Source of the DNA: Lysinibacillus sphaericus OT4b.31
GTDB lineage: Bacteria; Bacillota; Bacilli; Bacillales_A; Planococcaceae
Length of the DNA stretch: 64,000 nucleotides
NCBI RefSeq assembly: GCF_000392615.1
Contig: NZ_KB933404.1
Span: 28,217 to 92,216 of the forward strand
Direction of reading: 5' to 3'
Shown: piece by piece, positions 17,715 to 27,142 of the stretch
Layout: each line of letters opens with the position of its first letter
Numbering within the stretch: the first letter of the stretch is position 1
Notes under the pieces: generated by a model
What the model was told of the DNA's origin: nothing
The model's database searches: none
The model's input: the letters and a program-made list of their open reading frames with translations, nothing else
Translations under genes and position numbers: made by a program

Positions 17715-19277
17715 TCAGCTATTAATTGTTCGTTCAATTTGATAGTCTATTCGTAAAAATGGCAGCCCCAAAATACGCATCGTATGAATTGCTGTTAAAT
17801 TTCTATCATTTGTTGCCGTAATGATGAAATACTCATGCAATGGTAGCTTAAACAAATAATGGCTGATTGCTAGATAGATTCCTGCATCTCCTTCATGAGC
17901 ACTCGTGATATGCAATTGGCCATCTTTTTCATACAAATATAAAACGCCTATCATGGTTGAAAAAGGTAGCGGTAGCGCAATATTCATATACGTAGTTTGT
18001 GCTGTCGTATGCTTGGAATAAATCGCCACAAATGTCGTTTGCTGTTCAATTTTACGAATCCATGCTCTTGGTGCAGAACGCCCATCTTGTTCAGCATCTA
18101 CTTTGACAATTTCCCCTGTCATCTCCATTTGTTTACGAGTGAAGGGCAAATTCAATTGTTGCATCCAACGACTTATCCCCTGATAGAGTAGCGCAAATGG
18201 TTTAAACCAAGTACTCCATTGGACAGATGCCGTCAAACGGTAGGCATTTGTTTGTTCATAAAAGTGTGGAAGGGCTGCTGGTAGTTTTGTTGTATCAATA
18301 AAATCGCTCAGTGCATCGACCAAGCCTGGATGCGCATCGCCAGATACACGTAACTTCCCTCGAATTTGACTAACTGGAAATGTGAAATTGTGATGTGTAG
18401 TTTTCGGAACTTCTATTGCCCAAGCTACAACGCCAATACCACCAAAAAAGAGACAATTCATCAAACCATGAAAATGTAACATATCAGGTATACCCACAAA
18501 GGAAACTCCAGCGAAATTACCAAAAGCGTAAAGTAAAGACCATAAAATCGTTATACAGAGTGCGCCATATGAAATACGTAATAACAACCCTTGCGCGCGT
18601 GGAAAGCCTGTTTTAATGGCAAGAATAAATAAGCAATAAATTGCAAAAATATAAAGTCCAACTGACACAATTTCTATACTCGTTGAAAAAGTAATACCTA
18701 ATGCTACGAGTATTGGTCCTGCTAATAAAATAACTACCACCGCACTATACGATGTGCTTTTGTGTAGTCTGCCAAACAGCCCAATAGAAATGGCCAATAA
18801 ACAGGCAGAGTAATGGAAATGAATTGCTGTTAACCACGTTATCAATGGGGAGAATCCTGTATCTAAATCAGCAATAAAAGCGAAAAACCAAAGCCCGCCG
18901 ACAAATAAGTAGATGAGCCCCATATCAATAGCAATTTCAGCAATATTTGTAAAGCCACGCTGTAAAAATCTTCTTACACCATGGAGGGCAATAAAAGCCG
19001 TATAAATCACATAAACGAACGCAAGTACAATAGCCAAGCCTCCATCTGGCCACCAGTGAAGAAGTGTGATGGCTAGCATCATACTAGCCATCATGCCATT
19101 CCCTATCTTCTTGAACGGCAGTACCATCTTCAGCGTTGCAGGTACAAAAAACAATTGTGCAATTGTCAGTAGCAATAAATAATCAGGCTGTTTGCTAAAC
19201 AAATAACAGATAAGCGACAGCACAAACCCGAACAGCAAAACAGGGCTACATAGATTGCTGCGTAAATTCACCAGCAT
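17715..19277 (-). CDS. yndJ: YndJ-like multi-pass membrane protein
   Basis: A 520-residue protein whose first 300 residues form eight or more hydrophobic helices, followed by a soluble region of about 220 residues. In overall size, layout and neighbourhood it resembles Bacillus YndJ. The neighbours just upstream are a DUF4166-like gene and an SRPBCC/DoxX-like gene, as in the yndGHJ cluster, and the reading frames overlap (32 bases with the upstream gene), so it is translated as one unit. The biochemical role is unknown. The soluble part contains no motif I can name. Confidence 0.65.
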   Translation of the reverse strand: MLVNLRSNLCSPVLLFGFVLSLICYLFSKQPDYLLLLTIAQLFFVPATLKMVLPFKKIGNGMMASMMLAITLLHWWPDGGLAIVLAFVYVIYTAFIALHGVRRFLQRGFTNIAEIAIDMGLIYLFVGGLWFFAFIADLDTGFSPLITWLTAIHFHYSACLLAISIGLFGRLHKSTSYSAVVVILLAGPILVALGITFSTSIEIVSVGLYIFAIYCLFILAIKTGFPRAQGLLLRISYGALCITILWSLLYAFGNFAGVSFVGIPDMLHFHGLMNCLFFGGIGVVAWAIEVPKTTHHNFTFPVSQIRGKLRVSGDAHPGLVDALSDFIDTTKLPAALPHFYEQTNAYRLTASVQWSTWFKPFALLYQGISRWMQQLNLPFTRKQMEMTGEIVKVDAEQDGRSAPRAWIRKIEQQTTFVAIYSKHTTAQTTYMNIALPLPFSTMIGVLYLYEKDGQLHITSAHEGDAGIYLAISHYLFKLPLHEYFIITATNDRNLTAIHTMRILGLPFLRIDYQIERTINS

Positions 19278-19857
19278 ACATCATCAACCTCCCAAACAAC
19301 GGATTATGGATTGAGACATGGATGGTAAAAACGTTTCTCTTCTCATCAAATCCTTCTTCTACGATTACTCGTCCTTCCAAAGTCTTTGGAATTGGACATT
19401 CTATGTTAGAAAGGACAAATCGTTGTACACCTGAACGAATTACTAATTGCCCCTCTTTTGTTACGGCAAAATGCAAATCAGAATAAAATAAAGCTGGTGA
19501 ACCTAAGTAATCCCTTACTATTTTTCGAACCGGGTCAATCGTCATCCTTGCATCGAAGTACCTCGTCTTCGTCGCAAAATAAAAACTGCGTTCCCATAAC
19601 ACTTCCAACTCGCCACTAGGCAGTACTCGACTAGTATTACGAATGGAGAAAGGTATATCTTCACCTGATTCTGGAAATAAAAATCTTGTTCGTGTAGCGA
19701 GCGTATAAAATGGACGCATCCATTTTGCACCCGATTCAATTTTGTGCATGACACCCGTTGCAAAAAAAGGTCTATCTATCGGTAATGCATAGCGCTGTTG
19801 CAACATCGGATGCAGACGCTTAAAATCTTCACCTAATAAGGTCTGATAAATTGTCAT
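19246..19857 (-). CDS. DUF4166-type protein, YndG-like
   Basis: A 203-residue soluble protein, beta-rich, with a start like MTIYQTLLGEDFKRLHPMLQ and a middle GVMHKIESGAKWMRPFY segment. This pattern fits DUF4166 proteins, which pair with yndJ-type membrane proteins. The ATG overlaps the previous stop (ATGA), and the 3' end overlaps the next gene by 32 bases, so the three genes form one translationally coupled unit. No catalytic residues are known for the family. Confidence 0.6.
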   Translation of the reverse strand: MTIYQTLLGEDFKRLHPMLQQRYALPIDRPFFATGVMHKIESGAKWMRPFYTLATRTRFLFPESGEDIPFSIRNTSRVLPSGELEVLWERSFYFATKTRYFDARMTIDPVRKIVRDYLGSPALFYSDLHFAVTKEGQLVIRSGVQRFVLSNIECPIPKTLEGRVIVEEGFDEKRNVFTIHVSIHNPLFGRLMMYAGEFTQQSM

Positions 19858-20912
19858 GTGTTTTGCCCTCGCTTTCGTTTACAGCTTTTTGCACTCGGAA
19901 GATCTTTACTGAGAATGTAGCCCACGATTGAAAGTACCCATAATGCTACATTAAAAGTCACCGGATTAAACGGCGCACCTGCCAGATTTTTGTCAGCGAC
20001 AACAGCACTGATTGTCAACAGTGGAAATAGGATAATTTGGGCACCAAAAAGAAAACGTTTCCCTCGTGGAAATAGCCAGCACAGTGCAAAAAGCATTTCA
20101 GCTATACCTATCCAAAATACGATTGTAGTTGCGGTACTCATTTGATGGTCAGCATTACTCAGGTGTGGCGCCTTTCCACTCGCGGGAGCCGCATTTTCGC
20201 TCTGGTAAGTCCGCTCTTCGCTCGGGTACACCGCATCTCCGCTCGAGTCAACTGCTTTCCAGCTCAGGTCAACCACATCTTCGCTCGGGTAAGCTAACAT
20301 TTTCTCTACCATCATGACTTCATCGGGGTGTTGCACCATCACTTTTGGAACTAGTCCGTGATATAACCACACAAAGCAAAACAGCAGGCTGATGAGCATT
20401 GTTAAAAAGAAGCGTCGATATTGGGAAAGTGGGTTTTCCCCTTTCTCAAGCCATCTTTTTAGGACATCAAAGCTAAGCGCTGTAGCCCAGCCCATCAATG
20501 GACGAAATACGAAGTCAAACAGTACGCCTAATTTACCATATCGCACATCATAGTCATATTGCGTTAAAAATGTCAGCCCCTTATCATAGGGAATATACTG
20601 CCAGTATCCCTTCCCTTCCGCTATAGGCGAAATTTTTTGAGGTGTGCCAAAATGTAAGGAGGAGGTCTTCGTGCCGTCTTCTTTATGATGTTCTCCTTTA
20701 CTTTCTCCCCAACCACTAACCGTCAAGCCAGGCATAACCTTTGTTTCATATGTAAATTGTTGCGGTGCATTCGGTGATTTCTTTTCCATATAAGTAATAG
20801 AGGTAAAGCGTAAATCCCACTGCTCATGCAGCTTCGGATTTTGCGTATAGGCCCAAGCATCATCCATAGGTGCTTGCATGTCAATTTCCACATAAATGGG
20901 CTTTTTCTTCAT
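19854..20912 (-). CDS. SRPBCC--DoxX-like fusion with repeat insert
   Basis: A 352-residue protein. Residues 1-150 look like a polyketide-cyclase/START-type (SRPBCC) ligand-binding domain (VEIDMQAPMDDAWAYTQNP, then EQWDLRF). After a membrane helix near 175-195 comes an insert of about 50 residues, and then three or four hydrophobic helices of DoxX-like type (WIGIAEMLFALCWLFPRGKR). The insert is not family sequence: it is translated from six to seven tandem 21-bp units, giving heptads such as YPSEDVV, DLSWKAV, DSSGDAV, YPSEERT, YQSENAA and PASGKAP. AAGGAGG precedes the ATG. It is the first gene of the yndJ-like cluster. Confidence 0.65.
   Translation of the reverse strand: MKKKPIYVEIDMQAPMDDAWAYTQNPKLHEQWDLRFTSITYMEKKSPNAPQQFTYETKVMPGLTVSGWGESKGEHHKEDGTKTSSLHFGTPQKISPIAEGKGYWQYIPYDKGLTFLTQYDYDVRYGKLGVLFDFVFRPLMGWATALSFDVLKRWLEKGENPLSQYRRFFLTMLISLLFCFVWLYHGLVPKVMVQHPDEVMMVEKMLAYPSEDVVDLSWKAVDSSGDAVYPSEERTYQSENAAPASGKAPHLSNADHQMSTATTIVFWIGIAEMLFALCWLFPRGKRFLFGAQIILFPLLTISAVVADKNLAGAPFNPVTFNVALWVLSIVGYILSKDLPSAKSCKRKRGQNT
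20158..20304 (-). repeat. intragenic tandem repeat, 21-bp period
   Basis: Seven consecutive 21-bp units start at 20158, 20179, 20200, 20221, 20242, 20263 and 20284. On the plus strand each begins with CTCAGGT, CTCGCGG, CTCTGGT, CTCGGGT, CTCGAGT, CTCAGGT or CTCGGGT. Units differ at several positions but never in length, so the reading frame of the host gene is kept. A shorter tract of the same family lies at 38673-38735. Confidence 0.85.
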
Positions 20913-20934
20913 ATTTATTACCTCCTTGTAGGTA

Positions 20935-21283
20935 TCACTCCGTCTGATGTTCTTTCACAAGCTTGTTAGTTGCTTCAAAAAGCCACTGATCTTTTACAAT
21001 GAACGAACCACTCCTGCTTCTTTTTCTTTCATTTGTATTGAAATATAATAACTTCCCGCCGTTATCAACAGACAAATGTAACGTAGTTCCACGTTTATTG
21101 CTTCTCAGCAGCACCTCATATGATTGATAAGCCACATTTGTACCATCTTCCTCTACGTCATTTTTATTAAACGTCGTTTCTGATAATATCCTAAGATAGT
21201 CGTTAATTTTATGTTGCTCTGTGAATCTAACTGTTCTTACTTCCTTGTCATCTATTGTGGTGATAAACCATTTTATCGATCAC
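20935..21283 (-). pseudogene. small gene with a frameshift near its start
   Basis: The obvious 66-codon frame (20935-21135) continues upstream without a stop for another 45 codons of natural sequence, to a TGG codon at 21268-21270. There it loses phase with a GTG at 21283, which stands 11 bases after a GGAGG site. One extra base in the A run (coding strand; T run at 21271-21274) explains this; removing it gives a start MIDKWFITTIDD and a protein of about 115 residues. No family was recognised. Either the gene is off, or the A run lets ribosomes or polymerase slip, or the base is a sequencing error. Confidence 0.5.
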
Positions 21284-21434
21284 GTTAACAATATCCTCCA
21301 TTCTTTACATAATAAATTATACTGTTATTGTCAGTATAGCAGAAAGGGATTCATCCAATTTTATTAAATAAATGAAAAAACTTGAATCGAAATGATGAGT
21401 TGCGAAGTCTAATAGTCGGAAGGAGGCGTTTTTC

Positions 21435-21995
21435 ATTACAACACAACAAATATCACTTGTGGAGCTTGCCAAAAATGGTGATGAACAAGCGTTTTACCAG
21501 CTCATTGAACAAGAGCAGCATAAATTGTACCGCATGGCTTATGTCTATGTACAAAATGAAAATGAGGCTGTCGAGGTTTTTCAACAAACCATAATCCGTG
21601 CTTATGAGGGGTTGCCACAGTTAAAAGAACCCCACTATTTCTCTACATGGCTCACGCGCATTATTATCAATTGCTGTAAAACATATATTGCCAAAAAAAA
21701 TGCTGTCCATCTTGTGGAGCCACATACATTGGAAGATATCAATAGCACATCACCTACATATATCGAAGAAGAGCTTGATTTATGGCAATCGCTGTGCAAG
21801 TTAGAGGAAAAGTATAAAACGGTGCTGTTATTACGTTTTTATCAAGACTACTCTGTAAAGGAAATTGCTTCGATTTTACAATGTCCTGAGGGCACTGTAA
21901 AAACGCATATTCGTAGAGGCTTGCAGGCTTTACGCCAACAATTAAAGGGGGCATACATAGATGAATGGGTACAATCCATTGAAAGAAGTCATTGA
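21435..21995 (+). CDS. ECF sigma factor, probable ATT start
   Basis: An ECF-type sigma-70 factor of about 186 residues. Region 2 covers residues 15-85 (QHKLYRMAYVYVQNENEAVEVFQQTIIRAYEGL, HYFSTWLTRIIINC) and region 4 covers 120-175 (YKTVLLLRFYQDYSVKEIASILQCPEGTVKTHIRRG). A near-perfect AAGGAGG at 21420-21426 stands eight bases before ATT (21435), giving MTTQQISLVELAKNGDEQ; the first standard initiator in frame is GTG at 21459, which has no site. Use of ATT would keep expression low. The end overlaps the ABC ATPase gene by 35 bases. No separate anti-sigma gene is present. Confidence 0.8.
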   Translation: MTTQQISLVELAKNGDEQAFYQLIEQEQHKLYRMAYVYVQNENEAVEVFQQTIIRAYEGLPQLKEPHYFSTWLTRIIINCCKTYIAKKNAVHLVEPHTLEDINSTSPTYIEEELDLWQSLCKLEEKYKTVLLLRFYQDYSVKEIASILQCPEGTVKTHIRRGLQALRQQLKGAYIDEWVQSIERSH

Positions 21996-22776
21996 CACGA
22001 TTCCAATTCCGGAAAGACGACTAACGGAAGTTTTGCGGGTCGAAGGCATGTCAAAAATATTCCAGCAAAAGCATCATACCGTGAATGCGTTAAAAAATAT
22101 TCATTGTACGATTTATCAAGGCGAAATGGTAGCTATTATGGGGACAAGTGGATCTGGAAAAAGTACACTGCTCAATATGATTAGTGCCATTGATGAACCA
22201 ACCGAAGGAGCATTGTTTTTATTTGGTAAAGAAGCACATAACATTTATCAAGAACCTAATGCCTCAAAGTTCCGAAAAGAAAACATCGGTTTTATCTTTC
22301 AATCTTTCCACTTGTTAAAAGATTTAACGGTAGAAGACAATATTGCATTACCACTTATTCTAAATGATGTAGCAAGTAAAGATATCAAAATACGTGTCCA
22401 ACAAATAATGGAAAAGTTAAATATTGCTGCTTGGGCTAAGCATCGACCAACGGAACTGTCAGGTGGCCAACAACAGCGTGTTGCCATCGCTCGTGCCATT
22501 ATTGCGAATCCCCCTATTTTATTAGCGGATGAGCCAACTGGTGCATTAGATGTCAACACAACCGACGAAATTTTACAACTGCTTGTCGAGCTCCAAAAAA
22601 ATATGGCTCAGACCATTTTACTCGTAACGCATGATCCTTACGTGGCAACGTATGCGAATCGTGTATTATTCTTCCATGATGGGGCCATTGTCGATTCTTA
22701 TCACAACAATCATTGCGCTGAGGATTTAGACTGTATTTTATCGAAATTCAAGTTAATTACTCGAGGTGATGTGTAA
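21961..22776 (+). CDS. ABC ATPase with anti-sigma-like N-terminus
   Basis: A 271-residue ATPase of the MacB/LolD (peptide or lipoprotein export) class. It has Walker A (GTSGSGKST, near residue 61), Q-loop (FIFQSF), signature LSGGQQQR, Walker B (ILLADEPTGALD) and switch histidine (LVTHD). Normal family members begin at MLRVEGLSK-like sequence; here about 24 residues precede it (MNGYNPLKEVIDTIPIPE then RRLTEV). Those look like the first residues of Bacillus anti-sigma factors, which begin with an I-x-x-I-P-x-P-x-x-x-L pattern. AAAGGGGG stands before the ATG. It should power the following, interrupted, permease. Confidence 0.8.
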   Translation: MNGYNPLKEVIDTIPIPERRLTEVLRVEGMSKIFQQKHHTVNALKNIHCTIYQGEMVAIMGTSGSGKSTLLNMISAIDEPTEGALFLFGKEAHNIYQEPNASKFRKENIGFIFQSFHLLKDLTVEDNIALPLILNDVASKDIKIRVQQIMEKLNIAAWAKHRPTELSGGQQQRVAIARAIIANPPILLADEPTGALDVNTTDEILQLLVELQKNMAQTILLVTHDPYVATYANRVLFFHDGAIVDSYHNNHCAEDLDCILSKFKLITRGDV

Positions 22777-25245
22777 ATGTTTACGATGCGTACCATTGCA
22801 CTCAAGCTTTTTCGCGCAGCTTGGACAAATGTACTAACGAGTATTAGTATCATCACCATTGCGATTTGCCTAGTGATGACCATGAGCGTCTATATCTGGA
22901 ATGCCAATAACCAAATGAAGGAAAACATTCAAGCGTTATTCGGTGAAATGGATTTGATGGTCGGTTACAACCCAGAGCAGCATAAATTACTAACCAATGA
23001 ACTGATTGCGAGTTTTAAGTCATTACCAGGAGTCAAGGAGGTTTCAAGCGTATCTTTAGCTCATACAACGGTAGAAAATGAAAAAAAAGCGCCTATTTAC
23101 ACGGTAGGCGTTGAAAATGACGATTTAGTAAAAAGCCGTTATCATTTCTCTGTTAATTTAACATCAAAGGATGTTATTATTTCTGAAAATGTCGCGCAAA
23201 TTTTCAATAAACAAGTCGGAGATACGATTCATATCGAAACAAGCGATTTTACTATTCAAGAAATTTTACAGCCCATTAAAGGGACCGATAGCGTAAATAT
23301 CATCCTCTTGCCAAACGATATTTTGAAAACATGGTTGGGCGATAGTAATGAACAAACAGCAGCTATGTTTTCACTGATTAAAACAGATGCCAATGTTGCC
23401 ACTGCCATTGGCATGGAAATATAACAGCTAGATGAAACATTACGTGTGGATGTAGCGAGTGACTATGATTTTTATAAAGAAAATTTACAAGCATTAATGA
23501 TTTTTATGATTGTGCTTTCTGTATTCATTTTACTCATTTCAAGTGTCTTGCTACTGTCTACGTTCCAGCTATTATTTTACAAAATCAAAGAACAACTTAT
23601 GGTATTACGGGCTCTTGGGGCAACGAGCCATCAAGTAAAACGAATTGTCCAATTGCAATTGTCACTTATTATAAGTTTTGGCGTATTGGTCGGTATGTCT
23701 GTCAGTATACTAGTCATCAAATTATGGCTGCCACAACTCATCAGCTTCATGAAATTACCAAGTGCAAAAACGGAACTTCCTCTTGTACTCATCATCGTTA
23801 TCGCAGTTGCCAGCTATTTATTGCTTCAATTTGTAACAAAATGGCAAGTGCAAAAAAGCGCGAGTCTATTGCCTTTGCAAATCGCAACAGATAACGAAGA
23901 CCAGGGCTTACAATGGAAAAGATGGAAAACGATTGTCGTAAGTGGCACTGGAATTATAGCCTTATTTTTATTTGTCAATACACAGGTAGTTGATAAGAGC
24001 GGACCAAGTGCACTGATGATTTTGATTGGAACTTTACTAGTGTGTGGCATTTTACTTTACATGATGCCGTATTTATTTACTGCTCTATTAAAAATTTCAT
24101 TGAAACCAATTCGTTCAGCACTCGGTAAAGAAGCTTATTTAGCTTGTCAGCAACTGATGCCTCAAGTACGCAAAAATATGCCAATAGTGCTTAGCATCAT
24201 AGGTTTAATGGTGATCTTAATATTCGGTAGCTCCCTGTTTAAAACACTTCAACACAACGAACTGGCCTTTATTAATTCTCAATATGAGACATCGTTGAAA
24301 ATTAAAAATGAATTAAATGATCCAACCATTACACAGGATTTGATCGATGAAATTGAATCGCTGCCGAGCGTATCCTATGCATATATGGAAAGTAACAATG
24401 CTTATATAGCCCTTCAAATAGGAGATGATTGGCTATCAGATAACTATACAACGATTGATGTCAAGAAATTTGTTCAATTAGGGAAATTAAATGCAATTGA
24501 AGATGATTTAAAAAATGGTTTAATCATAACGGAAAGTTTTGCAAAAAAACATCAACTATCGCTTGGTGACAACTTGACGGTGGGTACTTATGATAATGCT
24601 ACGCAGCAGGATATGCCAGTCGGTCAATTAGAAATTGTAGGCATTACCTCCGCTCCTATCAATACTTCAGATTTAATGGTGGATTGGTCATCTTTCCTGA
24701 CATCCATTGATAAAACAATCATTACCGACATTATGGTGGAAGCAAGTGAAACGGAGCAGGCATTCACTGAGCTTGCTTATTTAGAAGAGCGATGGCCAGC
24801 ACTTCAATTTAGCGATAAAGAGACAATGATTGAACAGTCTAATTACATGTTCTACCAGCGTTGGAATCTATTTGTTGGTGTTTTTGTTATCCTAATAGCC
24901 GCTAGTTGTTTAGGGGTATTACAAACTCTGCTTCACTCTGTCTATGCAAAACGAGGAGATTATGCGATTCAGCGATTAATCGGTCTTTCACCAAATGGAT
25001 TAATGAAGTTGATTTTAACGCAAGTACTGTCCTTTGTGCTTTATGGTCTGACTGTTGGTATATTCCTCGGTCTGCTCTTAACAAGGATGATTGCCTTTAT
25101 TGACGTTGACGCACCAATGGTTTATGATTTCTTCACATTAGGGATTACTAGTGTGGTCTTTTTACTAGCGACCTTCGTAGTCTTTACATTACAAGGTTAC
25201 TGGATCAGTCGACAAAAATTAGCAAACGAAATTGTAGATATGTAA
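22777..25245 (+). pseudogene. FtsX-type ABC permease with in-frame stop
   Basis: One reading frame of 823 codons is broken only by a TAA at 23422-23424. Upstream lie the first membrane helix (about residues 10-40) and a MacB-like periplasmic-core domain (LGTVGV-like ENDDLVKS region). Downstream the same frame continues with QLDETLRV, three helices of an FtsX domain near 225-370, a second MacB-like core and a final three-helix FtsX domain. The next possible initiator, GTG at 23446, has no ribosome binding site, so separate production of the second part is doubtful. It starts immediately after the ATPase stop. Family members export peptides, lipoproteins or confer antimicrobial-peptide resistance. 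Confidence 0.75.
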
Positions 25246-25263
25246 GTAGAAAGATTCATTTAG

Positions 25264-25288
25264 GCCCTCAAAGACGAGGGCTTTTTTT
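25264..25288 (+). terminator. terminator of the sigma/ABC operon
   Basis: A 6-bp GC-rich stem (GCCCTC with GAGGGC) and seven T, 18 bases after the permease stop. Confidence 0.85.
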
Positions 25289-25289
25289 A

Positions 25290-25383
25290 GTTATCGAACA
25301 TGTTTTTGAATTTATCGCTACAATTTCGAAATTTATCACCCAACTTCAATAATTTATCGCCCAAAATCTACAATTTATCATGC
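25290..25383. repeat. tandem repeat, 21-bp period, TTTATC family
   Basis: Units of exactly 21 bp start at 25290 (divergent, GTTATCG), 25311 (TTTATCG), 25332 (TTTATCA), 25353 (TTTATCG) and 25374 (TTTATCA, partial). Each ends in AA and contains an A/C-rich middle. The last unit overlaps the 3' end of the tubby-like gene: the TCA at 25378-25380 is that gene's TGA stop. A second tract lies at 31726-31809. Confidence 0.8.
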
Positions 25384-25902
25384 ACCTACAAATAACACAG
25401 CCTGTCCAATGGCAATAAAAAAGGCTTCTTGCTGGATTGGGCTAGTTTCTTCAATTTGAAGGGTAATATCAAAATACGTATCCCGAAAAACTGCTTGCCA
25501 GCGAGCAATTGGCTGTTCATTCAGTAAAAATACTGACCAGTCCTCCATCTCTTTATTAAGTGTTATTTTTTGCTCGCCGTCTGTAATGATTAAATCTGGA
25601 ATCATTATTTGCCAGCCATCATAGGCAATCATATAGTCCTTTCCCGTCACAAAGTCCTTTCCTCGAAAATGTACACGACCACGACGCGACATTTTTTTAC
25701 ATGTGAAAAGTGGCTGTCCGTCAACATCGCTTGCATCAAAACGTACGAAATATCGGTAATCCATTGTACGATCAAAAGCTTTTTTTAGTCCATTTGTGTA
25801 AATCCGTTGAACAGTAGATGATACTTCCCCCGCTCCATTTAAAACATGAATAACCTCTGTTGATTCAATTGCCACAGGTTGTGTGTATGTAAAAGTTTTC
25901 AA
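25378..25902 (-). CDS. tubby C-terminal-like domain protein
   Basis: A 174-residue soluble, all-beta protein. The order of strands and motifs (YFVRFDASDVDGQPLFTCKK, RRGRVHFRGKDF, YMIAYDGWQIMIPDLII, EDWSVFLLNEQPIARWQAVF, and a final hydrophobic helix FIAIGQAVLFVGA) fits the tubby C-terminal/LURP-one-related proteins of Bacillus; this is recognition by pattern, not by search. The start is TTG, chosen for GAAGGAGC nine bases upstream. The stop codon lies in the first unit of a 21-bp repeat tract, so the present C-terminus may have been set by the repeat. Confidence 0.55.
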   Translation of the reverse strand: MKTFTYTQPVAIESTEVIHVLNGAGEVSSTVQRIYTNGLKKAFDRTMDYRYFVRFDASDVDGQPLFTCKKMSRRGRVHFRGKDFVTGKDYMIAYDGWQIMIPDLIITDGEQKITLNKEMEDWSVFLLNEQPIARWQAVFRDTYFDITLQIEETSPIQQEAFFIAIGQAVLFVGA

Positions 25903-26038
25903 TACTTTCGCTCCTTCAAAAACACTCGCTTCTAGTGTAAAGTTACCTCTTTTAAACTAACACAAAATAAACGCCAAATACAATTCGCCCCTACTAAAGA
26001 TTATCGGGATGTTGTATTTGACGTTATATTATTCCGAT

Positions 26039-27142
26039 TTAATGATGAACCTGGGATGGTACTTCGACTGTAAATGGTTGGAATTTAACCTCTTTCAGAG
26101 ATGATTTATCAAATAGGATTTTCGTTTCTTGCCCATTCGGTTGAACTTGCATACCAGACCCACCTGTAGGGAGCATTAAATAAGGTGTAATAATTAATTT
26201 TGAAACATCTTCTGAAATTGGATCAAAGGTTCTATTACCACTGAAGACCCAAACACCGTCATTAAATTGCCCTGTTGTGCCTCCTGAATGTGAGGGTATT
26301 TCCTTACCAGATTGATCCGTTATGCGGAATTCAATATAAGAAGCCCCTAGTTGAGAATTATCAATATTTCCAGTTTCAGATGCCTCAAATGAAAGGCCTA
26401 CACCAGAAGGACTAAATGATACTCTTGAAACATCAAGCTGAATACCCTCCGCTTGCTGCTGATGATTCACTGGTAGATGTGTGATATCGACAATCTTTTT
26501 AATAGGTGTTGAAAATTCCCATTTCTCGCCCTCTTTGCCTTCTAAAATCAAGCCCAATTCGAAAGAACTTGGCATATTGTCTGTGACATTATAAGTGGTA
26601 ATACCTGTACGAACCGTCGGGCTTATATTCTCTTCACCATAGCTTCCCGATCCGCTAAGAAATTTCCCATTCATCATTAGATCCATGCCTGCACCGAAGT
26701 ACTCGTTGCTTAATTCTTTGTCCGATTCAATTTTAAAACCAACAGTAATATTTGTGTCATCATAAAGTACTTCATCGACAGTTACAGAAATACCATTGAT
26801 TGTTTGCTTTTCGCCAACCGTTTTTGTTAAACCTTTTTCGCTAGCCTGTTTTAGCCCAAGTAAGCCAGAGTCACCAAACACGGACCCCACTATCGGCAGT
26901 TGTGCCAAAGTACTAGCAAATGTTGGCGATACATATGCTGAGCCGATCATAATCCCAAACGCTGCTGCCGCACTAGCCACATATACCAATGGTTTTCTTT
27001 TACTTTTTCGTTTTTTTTGTAATGGTGCATTGTTCATATTTGCTTGCTCCTCTGCTCGTTGAATACCTTTTGTAATCGCTGTTCGTACCTCGTCTCTCGG
27101 GAATTCTGGAAGGCTACTATTGTGATTAAATGACTTTTTCAT
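26039..27142 (-). CDS. anti-sigma factor, DUF4179 family
   Basis: A 367-residue single-pass membrane protein. Residues 1-50 are cytoplasmic and basic and hold the sigma-binding motif (LPEFPRDEVRTAITKGI). One membrane helix is at about 52-72 (LVYVASAAAAFGIMIGSAYV) and a large extracellular DUF4179-type domain follows (TVGEKQTINGISVTVDEVLYDD). It should hold the co-encoded ECF sigma factor inactive at the membrane until an envelope signal is sensed. The start at 27142 uses an AAAGGAG site; the gene overlaps its sigma gene by 17 bases. Confidence 0.8.
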   Translation of the reverse strand: MKKSFNHNSSLPEFPRDEVRTAITKGIQRAEEQANMNNAPLQKKRKSKRKPLVYVASAAAAFGIMIGSAYVSPTFASTLAQLPIVGSVFGDSGLLGLKQASEKGLTKTVGEKQTINGISVTVDEVLYDDTNITVGFKIESDKELSNEYFGAGMDLMMNGKFLSGSGSYGEENISPTVRTGITTYNVTDNMPSSFELGLILEGKEGEKWEFSTPIKKIVDITHLPVNHQQQAEGIQLDVSRVSFSPSGVGLSFEASETGNIDNSQLGASYIEFRITDQSGKEIPSHSGGTTGQFNDGVWVFSGNRTFDPISEDVSKLIITPYLMLPTGGSGMQVQPNGQETKILFDKSSLKEVKFQPFTVEVPSQVHH

